64,000 nucleotides of DNA from Rapana venosa (lineage: Eukaryota; Mollusca; Gastropoda; Neogastropoda; Muricidae). The notes beneath the pieces are model-generated. The model was given only the letters and a program-made list of their open reading frames with translations, had not been told where the DNA came from and ran no database searches. Made by a program: the position numbers and the translations under genes. Positions 13,445-23,829 of this stretch are shown piece after piece. The stretch lies in contig CM054155.1 in NCBI GenBank assembly GCA_028751875.1, forward strand, positions 5,548,805-5,612,804. The letters run 5' to 3'. How positions within the stretch are numbered: the first letter of the stretch is position 1; every line of letters starts with the position of its first letter.

Positions 13445-13724
13445 AGCAACAACAACAACACCCCACACCCACACAAAACCACACCCAACAAAACACACAA
13501 AACCCCCACAAAAACACACCACACAACACACACACAAAACACACAAAGCGCGCGCCCCGCGTGCGTAAAACATAAGGGGGACACCCACACACTCGGTAAA
13601 TACACACTAACACACAAGCACAACAAACCCTCCCACTTAACACACACCAAAGTGTGCATTCGAATTAACACACACACAAGCAACACACCCACCACACACA
13701 CACACACCACCACAACCACACACA

Positions 13725-13762
<38 letters not shown>

Positions 13763-15358
13763 CGCACGCACACACACACACCCACACACCAAAAAACCAA
13801 AAATTAAAAACACCCCAAATATCACACAATACACCCCTAACGCCCGCGCGCAACATACACACCATGGGACACACACAAAACCCCCAAACACACACATACA
13901 AAACCTTTTAAAATGCATTCGAATAAACAAAAACAAAACATACGTTTCACACAAACACTAAAACACACACACTAAAGCCCGGGGCCCAAAACACACAAAC
14001 ACACACACACACACACAACCCCACACCACACTCGCATGCGCACACCAACAAAACACACACACAAACACACACCCCACACCAAACACACACAACCTTAAAA
14101 ATAACACGCACAACACAACACTAACACACCCATAACCCCACACAAACACTAAACACATCATCATTCACTCTTCTCTCTCTCATTACTTTTTTGGAAACTC
14201 ATGAATTTTTCCCCCCACATACACACCACACACTCCAAAAACTCAAAAAACACAACAACACACACGCGCACCAACACACTAAAAGACACAAAACCACCCT
14301 ACACCAACCCACACCCCCACTAACACACAACCCCCACACACCAAACCCACACACACTAACAGACCACACTAACACACACAAACCCCACACACTTACAAGC
14401 CACACACAAACACCCCACTCAACAACTCAAACACACTCACACTCCGAAACCCCACAAAACACACACATATCTTCCCCCTTCCCTCTTTTTTCATTAGCCC
14501 CTTGGCTCCATTTAAATTTTTCCCCCAATACACACACAAAAAAAAACAAAACACACACAACCCCACACACCACACAACACCCCCACACACAAAACCCACA
14601 CACAAAACACACACCACACACAACCCCCACACACATCAACACACAAAACACACCAAAAACACACACTCCCAAAAACACACCAAAAACACCAACCAAAACA
14701 CACTCAAAAACCCCACACACACTAAAAACGCACCCCACACACAACTCAAACACAAACCCAAAACACACACAAAAACTCAAACACACACACACACACACCC
14801 CTCAAACACACCCCACACACACCACAAAAAACCCCCTCAAAACACACACACCCACTCAAACACACACACTCAAACACAACACAACCCTTTAAACAAACAC
14901 ACACACTTTAAACCACAAAACACAAAACACACACACCCACAAAACCCACACACACAAAAACAAAACACCCAAAAACAACACACTCAAACAAAAAAAACCC
15001 CACTCAAACACCCCACACAAAAACACAAAACCACACACACAAACACCCCACACACACAAAAACCCCAAAATAACACTAACACACTAATTTCACACACACA
15101 CACACACACACAAAACCCCAACACAACACACACAACACACACACCCCTAACACACACAATACACACTACACCTAACACAACACAAACCAACACACACACA
15201 CAAACTAACACACACACTAACCACACACACACACACAAACTAACACACACACTAACACACACATACACACACCTAACACACATGCAACACTAACACACAC
15301 ACATTAACACACACACATACACACACACACACACACATCACACACACACACACATAAC

Positions 15359-15420
<62 letters not shown>
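13445..15420. repeat. About 2-kb CA-rich satellite-like block
   Basis: Nearly continuous CA/CCA/CAAA simple sequence about 2 kb long, almost free of G on the + strand, ending in a pure (CA)n run at about 15,360-15,418. A short non-repeat break occurs at 14,160-14,220 and another at 14,470-14,520. Long frames of Thr/His/Pro (one strand) or Cys/Val (the other) are translations of the repeat. Confidence 0.9.
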
Positions 15421-15421
<1 letters not shown>

Positions 15422-15529
15422 AAACAGACATGCTGAGTACATCCTGCAGGCTTAACCTTTCTCCTAGAGTCTATCATCGCTTAAAATGGAAGACATCAAT
15501 AAAGTGAAGAACACTGCACACGCTTATGC

Positions 15530-15793
15530 GCACTCAAACACATGTATGCATGCACGCATGCATTTATGCCCACACACACAAACACACACACCATGCATCT
15601 ATGCACACAATCACACTAACATACCCATACACAACACACTCATGCATGCATGTACAAACACACTCACACACACACACAAACACACACTCACAATCACACA
15701 CAACACCACACACACACACACACACAACACACACACACACGGTTCTGTTGACAACCCATGAACATATCTTAACTCATGCACGTTTACACACAC

Positions 15794-15831
<38 letters not shown>

Positions 15832-15842
15832 AGAGAGGAGAG

Positions 15843-15894
<52 letters not shown>

Positions 15895-15978
15895 TAAAAC
15901 TCGAACATTTTAGGCCTGAGAGAGAGAGAGAAGAGAGAGAAGAGAGAGAGAGAGAGGGGAGAGAGAGAGGAAAGGGGG

Positions 15979-16011
<33 letters not shown>

Positions 16012-16034
16012 GGGAAAAGAGAGAGAGAGAAGAC
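15530..16034. repeat. CA/TGCA tracts followed by GA tracts
   Basis: Mixed (CA)n with ATGC units at 15,530-15,740, then (GA)n at 15,794-15,892 and again at 15,918-16,034. The purine tract sits in the same order after CA repeat as at several other places in the window. Confidence 0.9.
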
Positions 16035-16166
16035 AACAGACAGACAAGACAGAGAACAGACGAGAAGGAAGGGACACATTCCAGAGAGCTTATAACTTAA
16101 CAATTTGTGCAACATCAGCACCAGTTTCTCCCTCTATTTGACTCCCACTCTGCCTATGATAAATGT

Positions 16167-16452
16167 ACGGTAAAAGGTAATTTTTATTGTCCCCAAACCC
16201 ATGCAGCCGTAGGGGACGGGCGTCGGACTCAGCCTCCGGGGGCCGAAATTTGAGGGCGGCGCCCTTCCTCTCCCTCGCGCTTTCCCCCCCTGACCCTAAA
16301 GAGCGGTACCCATTTACAGCTGGATGAATTTGGGGGGACGTACTGAAGCCAAGGGCGCGCAAACACCCCCATCCAAGGGGAAACCCACCTCAATGCTGTT
16401 TAACCCTACTTGGGGAAAGCGAGGCTCTGACCACTGAGCGGGCCCCGCGCCT
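16167..16452 (-). mobile_element. SINE family C (tRNA/5S-like head), degraded copy
   Basis: Minus-strand copy of the element seen at 44,715-44,990 and 49,192-49,490. Shared landmarks in order: GTAGGGGACGGGCGTC, GAGGGCGGCGCCC, TGACCCTAAAGAG, GGTACCCATTTACAGCTGG, CATCCAAGGGG, TGACCACTGAGCGGG. The head (tRNA-like A box) is at the right end. Confidence 0.7.
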
Positions 16453-16454
16453 AG

Positions 16455-17180
16455 TATGAAACAATAATGAGTGTTTTGGGTTGAAAGTTGTTATATATTA
16501 GCACTGACATGACACATAATAATAATAAAAAATAATGTGATGATGATGATATGAGGATGATGATGAGATATGATAAAAATAAAAAATAATAAATAATAAA
16601 TAAATTTTGGGGTATAGGCATTTTTTGCATAACAAATAAAGGCGTTGCTTTCAACATTTTCTTACAGACCCAGCAGCCAAAATGTAGCACCTACACAAAA
16701 CACACAACACACCACCAACAACACCACCCACACACACCCCACGGGTTGTGGGTTTTGGCGGGGTAATGGGATTTTGGCTTGGAGGGAGGGGCATTTTCAG
16801 ATGAAATGGGGAAAAATTAGGTTTTAAACAAAAGTTTGAGGCTGGATTTAAATTTTGTAATGTAGGCCTCTGTCGAGAAGAGAGGGAGCTCTTCCAGGTC
16901 GATAGACCAAAATACAAAGAGCGCCCCAAACGGGATTGTTAATCAGGTTCGTAATCAAAAGGGTTCTGCAGAGAGCGGGGAAACGAGAAGAGTGTACAGG
17001 TGAAACTTTCCAGGGGGTAGGAGGTGCTTTTAGGGAGACATTTGTAACAGGGTTAAACTGTTTCTCTGTGGCACAGGCACCTGGAGTTCGCGAGGGGAGA
17101 AATGTGTTCAGATCAAAAGTAAATTTTTGAAAAAAGTTGTTAATATTTTTAAACATACATACATCTATTTTTATTATTTT
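16455..17180. other. No gene seen
   Basis: ATGATG/AATAAT-rich simple sequence (about 16,515-16,600), a short CA tract (16,690-16,740), then about 300 bases of mixed-composition sequence (16,855-17,130) that I do not recognise. Confidence 0.5.
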
Positions 17181-17184
17181 TTTT

Positions 17185-17513
17185 TAATTTTAAAGGAAAG
17201 GGAAAAACCCACTTAGTGCTTTTTTTTACATCCCCCCCATTGTAAGGGTTTTGTAAATTCTGTCACTTTTTCCCCCGGGCACCAATGGCCTACCTTACAA
17301 AAAGGGGAAAAGGGTTTTTAAAGGGGTTGCCGGGGTGTTCCGTGCGTTCGCAAGGGAAACCTCTTTATAGCCTCATCCGAAGGGCTTTTGGGGGAGGGAG
17401 CTGCACTGATGTTAAAACTTCGGGGGGAAAATATCCCTTGAACGAGAACGAACCCGGGGTTGCAGTTTGCGATCATATGTTTAATCACTGGGCTATCCCT
17501 CCCCCGAAATCAC
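17185..17513 (-). mobile_element. SINE family A, near full-length but degraded
   Basis: Minus-strand tRNA-derived SINE. At the right end the reverse complement reads GGATAGCCCAGTGATTAAAC (A box-like) and CCCGGGTTCGTTCTCG (B box-like), the internal RNA polymerase III promoter of a tRNA head. Leftwards follow CTCATCCGAAGGGCTTTTGG, GTGCGTTCGCAAGGG and the tail side AGTGCTTTTTTTTACATCC. It joins the head halves (41,045; 42,590) and tail halves (50,222; 58,132) seen separately elsewhere. Confidence 0.7.
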
Positions 17514-17529
17514 AAATGTACGAATTGTA

Positions 17530-18225
17530 GAAGGGGTATATTGATAGAAAGTTTTAATGTATTAACACTTCAAAAAAAAATTATAAGTGATAGGGACAAA
17601 ATTTGTTAATCTTTTAACACTACTTAAAAATAATGAGATATTGGATAGAAGTGTTTTTATATTAACACTTATAATCAAGAAAAGTGTATTTGACAAAAGT
17701 TATTAATATATTAACCTACGAAATACAACTATAAGTGATTTTGGGGATGGAAATATGCAATGCTTTAATACTGAATAATACAATAATAAAGTATTTGGCA
17801 AATTTGTTAATAGATGGACACTGCATAACACAAGAAGAATGATATTGGAAAAAAAGTTAATGATTGACAATGAATGACAAAATGAAATGTTTTGGAAAAA
17901 AAATTTGTTAATATATTAACCGTATGCAAAATAACAATATTTGGAAAAAAAAATTTGTAATTTTAAAAAACACTTTAAAAACACAATCATGAGTAATTTG
18001 GGAAAAAATTTTGTTAAACACACAAAATGATTTTGGGAAAAAAGAATACATTAACACTGGCATGATCAATGGTGATTGATTTTGGGAAAAAACTTGTAAA
18101 TACAATAATCCCGAAATGACAGAATGATAAAAATTTTGGGAAAGAAGTTTTTGTTCATTAACACGCATGAAAAAATGTAGGATACTTGACAGAAGTTGTT
18201 AATATTTACGCAAGAAAATAATAAT
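17530..18225. repeat. Minisatellite of about 50-bp units, roughly 14 diverged copies
   Basis: A motif close to TTGTTAATATATTAACACT recurs at about 17,553, 17,607, 17,655, 17,700, 17,758, 17,803, 17,855, 17,907, 17,955, 18,010, 18,047, 18,092, 18,148 and 18,198, a spacing of about 50. Between motifs lies TTTGGAAAAAA-like sequence. The core is partly palindromic (TTAATATATTAA). No coding role is apparent. Confidence 0.7.
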
Positions 18226-18229
18226 GAAG

Positions 18230-18935
18230 AAATAAAAATAAGGTGAAATACATAAACCACATGTTGGGACGGGTTTACATCACACTAGGTTTACTGAAGT
18301 AAGTAATGCTTTGAAAAGGAAAAAGAAGCATTTCAGACAACTATCTGAGCATTTTTTGACTTGAACAAAAAACAACGAAACAAAAAAGAATTGGGAGGAT
18401 GGGCGATACATGACCAAATACATGAATAAATGAAACGAACCGAACACAAAACACAACCAACAAAACACAGCAGCACGCAGCACCACACACACACACACAC
18501 CACACCACACTTAAAAGCACCTTTGCCATTGCCAAGTTTTTTGATAGTCCATTTAAAAATTTTTATTGTAGCTTATTTATTTTTATTTTATTTTTCCACA
18601 TTTGTTGAGTTTATATTTTGCCCCGGGTTTTTAAATATTTCATTACTTTTGGGGAGGTTTTTTTCTCACAAAAATCCCAACATGAGCTGTTTTTAACCTT
18701 TTCTCCTTACCCCTTCTCTCCCTTTCTTTTAATTTCCATTACAAACAACAAAACAACAAACACACCCACACCCCCACAACACACACACACAACCACACAC
18801 CCCACACACACACACACACACACAAAACACAACATGTACCCCCGCACCCCCAAGCGCTAATAAAAAAGGCCGCAATCATTGAACAAAACCCAAGAATTTC
18901 AATGTTTTTGAACCCTTTTTAATACTTGTATCCAC
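18230..18935. other. No gene seen; CA tracts
   Basis: Unassigned sequence with CA tracts near 18,480-18,510 and 18,755-18,830. Confidence 0.5.
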
Positions 18936-18939
18936 TTTA

Positions 18940-19015
18940 ACCCAAAAAGATCTTCTGCGTGAACTTCGAGTCCCCTTTGGGGGACAGCGCGTCGACAAGA
19001 GCAGCGCCCCATTGT
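18940..19015 (-). mobile_element. SINE family B, 3' fragment (degraded)
   Basis: TGAACTTCGAGTCCCCTTTGG and ACAGCGCGTCGACAAGAGCAGCGCCCCA line up with TGAAATTCGGGCTGCTCTCC and GAGAGCGCGTCGCCACAAGAGCAGCG of the clean copy at 59,015-59,423. Confidence 0.6.
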
Positions 19016-19334
19016 GGTTCCCCCCCTCCCCCCCCCCCCCGCTCATTTAACTTTTTCCTATAGAGTGTTAGCCGTTTTGGGGGTCGTCAATTCACACCCT
19101 TGTAGCAGCGATGCGGGGTGAACCTCAAGAAACCTCAACCCACTATCGGTTTTTTAGACCCGGGTTCAGGGGTAAGTTGTTTTAAAAAAGGGGAAAGGTT
19201 GGGGTGCCAGACCTGGCGCAGATCCCCCAGGGCAGAAAAGGTTTTGTCACCCGAAGAGCACACTGTAACAATCGTTTTTTAAAAGACTGGCGGCAGTGTG
19301 TGGGTTTTTGGGTACCGGTTTCACTGTCAAGTTT

Positions 19335-19735
19335 TTGGGGTTTGGTGGGGCCGTCGCGCCGGGGTTTATCACGTTCTTGATTAAACCATTTACGCGAGTG
19401 CAAAACAAAGTGAAGGGGGTATGACCCTGGCTTTCCCCCCATGGGAATTCCCTTTTAAACTATCTTTAGTGATCCCACTATGACCTCTGCTAGGAGGCTT
19501 GCTCGCACGTCCCTTTTGTGCTGCAGCCCGGGGGCGGTTGGGCCCTTTGGGAAAAATCTCCCCGCTGATGCCCCTTTGCCCCTTGGGGAGAGGGGGAATT
19601 TCTGTGGGCAAGGCACTCCACTATAATCACATTTTTGCCCAAATTTCCGAACAGCAGCTGCCCCCTCTGCTGTTTTTGGGGGGGCCCTCGCGAAAACAGG
19701 AAACAAACATACTCAATGGTTCCACATAGCAGTTT
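19335..19735 (+). repeat. Interspersed repeat F, degraded copy
   Basis: Aligns over about 400 bases with 61,710-62,115: shared blocks include GGGTTTATCACG/TTCTTGATTAAACCATT, CTTTAGTGATC, CTATGACCTCTG, TAGGAGGCTTG, GTGCTGCAGCCC, GTGGGCAAGGCA, CACTATAATCACATTT and AACAGCAGCTGCC. The differences show the homopolymerising error directly. Class unknown; possibly a SINE or other non-autonomous element. No coding potential in either copy. Confidence 0.8.
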
Positions 19736-19739
19736 CCCG

Positions 19740-22700
19740 AAGCCGAAAACGTACTACACTTTCCCCCAAAGGACAGGAAAGTAGCTATAAAGTTTAATTT
19801 TGCAAGACTTAAACCGAAATTTTCCCAAAGGAGCTCAACATTGTTCATGCCAGACTCCCTTGTGGGGGCACCTCCTGTCGAAAATAGCGTCCCCCCCCTT
19901 TGAAAATTCCCTCGAAAATTCCCCCTTGTCTACCCCTCTTTTGCTTTGCCTTTTTTTGTTTTCCCCTTGTCACCTCTTTCTTGTCTATTCGCCTGTTGGC
20001 CCCTTTTCTGCATTTTTCCCCCCCGGAAAAACCAAAAGAAATAAAATACCCCACGACAAAGCGGATCGCTGGGCCTGTTGCAGGGGTTTTACAGAAGTGC
20101 AAAGGCATTTTTGCTCACAGGCAACCAACAAAAGCGCTTTGTGAGTTTAACGATGAATGCCAAAGTACAAACCAGATAAAGTCGATTGGCCCTAGGTCAC
20201 AACCCGGGGAGGTTCAATGTGAAGATGTTACTGCAAAGGCAGGAAAAACATTCCCCACGTGAGGGACATTTTTCCCTTTGGTTCACGGTAAAGGGTTTAG
20301 ATCGATAGAATTACGGATTTTCCGGACTCCAACGGCTTTTTTCCAGGAAGTGTGCTGTAGGCTCACTGGGGAAAAATTGGGAAAACCCCCGGGAGTTTTC
20401 TCACTTTTTGGGTCTATTTTTTTTGGGGGAGGGAAAACAAGCAGGGGGTGGCCGAGGGAGGCCGGTAAAACAGGTACCAAAGCTTGTGTTGGGGTTCTTG
20501 GGAAATACTGTACCATTACGATCTGGAGTCGTATGTTTAAGGAAAAAAAGGAGGCCCCCCCCCAAACAGCAAACCTAAGAATAGGAAATTGTACCTCTTC
20601 CCCCTCCCCTCTCTCTTCTCCCTCTCTTCTCTCTCTTCTCTCTCTTCTCCTTTTTTTCTTCCCTCTTTCTCTCTCTCTCTTTCTCCCCTCTCCTTTTTCT
20701 CTCCTCTCTCTTCTCTCTTCTTTCCTTTCTCTCTCTCTTTTTTTTCCTTTCTCTCTTTCTTAGAAAAGTTTTGCTTCCCAGGGTTTTGGGGTGGCTGCTT
20801 TTTCGCACCCAAGAAACAAAGTGAGCGTCAAGAGTTTGGAAATCGTGAATCCTACAGTTTGGGGGGCAGTGTTAAATTTTGGGGAACATACAAGCGGTTG
20901 TTTTCACTGCAGTTTTCAAGTTGTTGAAGTCAGCTGTCCCCTAACCCGCCATTGTTTCATATGGAACCCCAGGGCCACCGTCTGAGCTCCTTTACTTCTT
21001 TGTTTACACCCCCTGCAGTCTGCCAGGTCTTTCTTCACCGTCCCGTGGAAAGGAACGGCTTGCTGCGTTGCAGTGTGGTGGAAATTTTTTTTATCTTGCT
21101 TTTCTGGTTTCGTCTTTAAGACCCGTAAAACCCACATCTTTACCTTTCTTTCCAAAAAGTGCTCAAACCCCTCTTACCTTTCTGCGCTGAAGAATTTCTT
21201 TTTGACGTCGATTGGGAACAACAACTCGAAAATTGAAAACCCTTTTCTTTGCAGCCCAAAGCTCTCCGGTCCCAACTTTTCCCCCCACGAAATAGCGCTG
21301 TGGTTTCTTTAACTGGGCCACGTTTCAGTTTTTTGAATGTCTCTTCAGCTCCAGTTAGTCCCTTCCTAGCACTTGTTGACTGCATTTTCTTGACTGAAGC
21401 GTTTCTCCCAGGGTTTTTTTAAATTCTTTTCACGGAGGTTGCTAAAAGCTTCTTATTCAAATTTTCTTTCCGAGTCCTCTTAACTTATCCGCTCCCCTAA
21501 TCTGCACCCTTCTCGAATTGGGGCTTCTTGCCCCAAATTGGGAGGTTTTTTTTATCAGAACGCCCCTTCCTTTTTGTTCAAATCCCCACTTCCACCTAGA
21601 GCTTTCTTCCTGAAAAGGGTTTTTTCTACCCTTTTACACCCCCACTTTTTGCACCCGCGACCTCTGTCTGTGAAAGTGTGAACGTCTGCTAGACACCGAA
21701 CCTTTTAAATTTCACTTATGTCTTTTTTTAGACTTTTTTTGCCGCTTGGTCATCTGTTTTGTTTGGTCTAGAAATGGGCACGCTTTTTCCTAGGGGTTGG
21801 TTTAAATGAGTTGGGGTTTTTTTTCTCAGCTTTCTATCTGAGACCTGCCCCCACCCACCAAATTTTCTCTTGTTGTCTGCCCCATAGTCGCAGACTGCTG
21901 AGCTCTAAAAAGGCTTTTGTAGAAATCCTCTAACAGTCTCACCTGCTACTGTCTTTCTGTCTGAAATCTCTGGATCTCTCAAGAATGAACTTTTTCTTAA
22001 CTACAAGCAGTCAGTGAATTTTGTTCACAACTGTCTCAAAGTCCTTTGTCACTCTCACCTCTGTCTATTTTGCACCTTTCCTGAGGCAACTTTGTCCAAA
22101 CAAACCATTTTAAACATCTGTTCTCTGAATTCTGGACGCCATGACGTAATAACAAAGTGTCTCTCTGCACTTCACCATCATCACCAGTAGTTTGAATGCA
22201 TGACGATAATAAACTCCAAATCTTCTTGCCCATTCTTTTTATGCTCCCACTTGGAAGGAGAAAACTGGTGGGGAAGGGTACACCAGATCCGCCTTTTAAA
22301 ATTTTTTTTTACATATTCTTCCTAGTTTTACTCACCGAGAAGATTACTGCTTGTTGCTTAAACTAACTTAATGCTTTTCTAACCACTTCTGACACCAATT
22401 CTTTGTCCTTGATTATGTGTGTGGACAAATAGAGACAAGACTATGTATGGGGAGATGTTTAGCTTTGGCTGCACACCGTAGTAAAAAGATCACTCTTTTT
22501 CCCTCTGTTTTTCTATTGACTCTTATATTCATACCGCGCCTACTAAGGCAGACACAGAAATAAAACCACTTTTTAGTGAAAGATTGCCTCTGCCTCAAAA
22601 CTCATGTGATTTTTGAACAAATTTTGGTAGCTTGAAATTTTTAATTTTTCAGAAAACACAGTACCCCCTCATCCTTTTTATAGTCTGCTAGCTTCCTTAC

Positions 22701-23285
22701 GCAATATGCATGCCGGGGTCACGCTGTAGGAATACACAATCCTCGTTGATGATAATTTCCACTTTCTCGTGACTACCTGGTATTGCTCGATGTCCTCAAT
22801 CCCAAAAACAAGCACCGTCCATTTTTTCATGCTGAAAAAAATCTGTGAAGATCAACCACTTTTTTTTCTCACCTCCAACTCTATACCAAGATACACTGAC
22901 CGGTGTGCAGCCATTTACTTCATGATCAGCTGACATTCCGCGACACCCACGCCAGCTCAAGTAATGAGTAAACACAGAGTTAGGGACTTGAATCGTCTGC
23001 TACTGATATAGACTACATACGGAACAATAACGATTTGACTGAAAACAGAATAATTCTACATAGATGTTAACCAATCCACCATTGCCGTCGCTCTTTCTTA
23101 TATCTGGTCCATCATCTGATGACCTCTCACTCTTCATCCCGTTGCAAAAAGCTACCTACGACACTTTTAAAATCCAGCCTCAAACATACCCATTCAAACC
23201 CCAAGACGTTCCCCTATTGTTTCATCTCATAATTTCTGTCCCCGTCTTCATGACCCAAAATCCAACATCCTGCCGAATTGTATAA
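19740..23285. other. No gene recognised
   Basis: Unassigned sequence that becomes visibly cleaner after about 21,900. A CT-rich tract lies at 20,595-20,762. Frames up to 161 codons occur but run through the CT tract or lack any known motif. 20,800-21,300 is GC-balanced and could be single-copy DNA, but I see no splice-bounded frame I can defend. Confidence 0.45.
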
Positions 23286-23286
23286 C

Positions 23287-23535
23287 CTGTGTGTGTGTGT
23301 GTGTGTGTTGGGTGTGCGTGCGTGCGTGCGTGCGTGCGTGCGAATGTGTGTGTGTGTGTGTGTGTGTTGTTGTTTTGTTGTTGTTGTTCTTCTTCGTCTT
23401 CTTCTATCTTCTTCTTCTTTCTTCTTCTTCTTCTTCTTCTTCTTCTTTTGATTTAACGTCTTTTCACTTTTAGTGATTTAACGAACTATGTCTATCCAGG
23501 AGAAATATATATATATTATATATATAATATATATA

Positions 23536-23584
<49 letters not shown>

Positions 23585-23757
23585 TAGATAGATAGATATA
23601 GATAAATATAAAGATATAGATATCATAAAAAATATATCTGTGGTGTGAAACTGTTTAATTATTGTTTGGTGCATGTGTGGGAAGTGGATCGAATGCTCAA
23701 GCGCTTTGATTTGTTTTTACAAGATATAGCGGCTAATATATAATTCCATTTATTTTA

Positions 23758-23792
<35 letters not shown>

Positions 23793-23806
23793 TATTATTA
23801 TTATAT
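23287..23806. repeat. Microsatellite cluster: TG, TGCG, CTT, TA, GATA, ATT
   Basis: In order: (TG)n with (TGCG)n at 23,288-23,367, GTT/CTT triplets at 23,366-23,448, (TA)n at about 23,508-23,582, GATA units to 23,605, and (ATT)n at 23,757-23,806. The last directly precedes the LINE that starts near 23,830. Confidence 0.9.
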
Positions 23807-23829
23807 TGGTCTGCTTGGCGATTAAACCC

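Larger units (their letters stand above)
1..21900. other. Low-fidelity, homopolymer-biased sequence block
   Basis: Throughout this block short runs of one base (GGGG, AAAA, TTTT, CCCC) are far too common, and reading frames are short and scattered. Where a repeat has a cleaner copy elsewhere in the window, the differences are mostly a base taking the identity of its neighbour, for example CTTATG read as CCTTTG. The right edge is gradual, around 21,000-22,000; patches around 31,260-32,640 look similar. I read this as poor read or consensus quality. Gene calls inside the block should be treated as fragments. What is known: random mutation does not prefer the neighbouring base. What is inferred: the cause. 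Confidence 0.75.

Noticed and set aside
14191..15293. Long Thr/His/Pro-rich open frames
   Set aside because: Pure translations of CA repeat; similar frames appear on both strands.
20589..20927. Ser/Leu/Phe-rich membrane-like protein
   Set aside because: Frame follows a CT tract in damaged sequence; hydrophobicity comes from the repeat.
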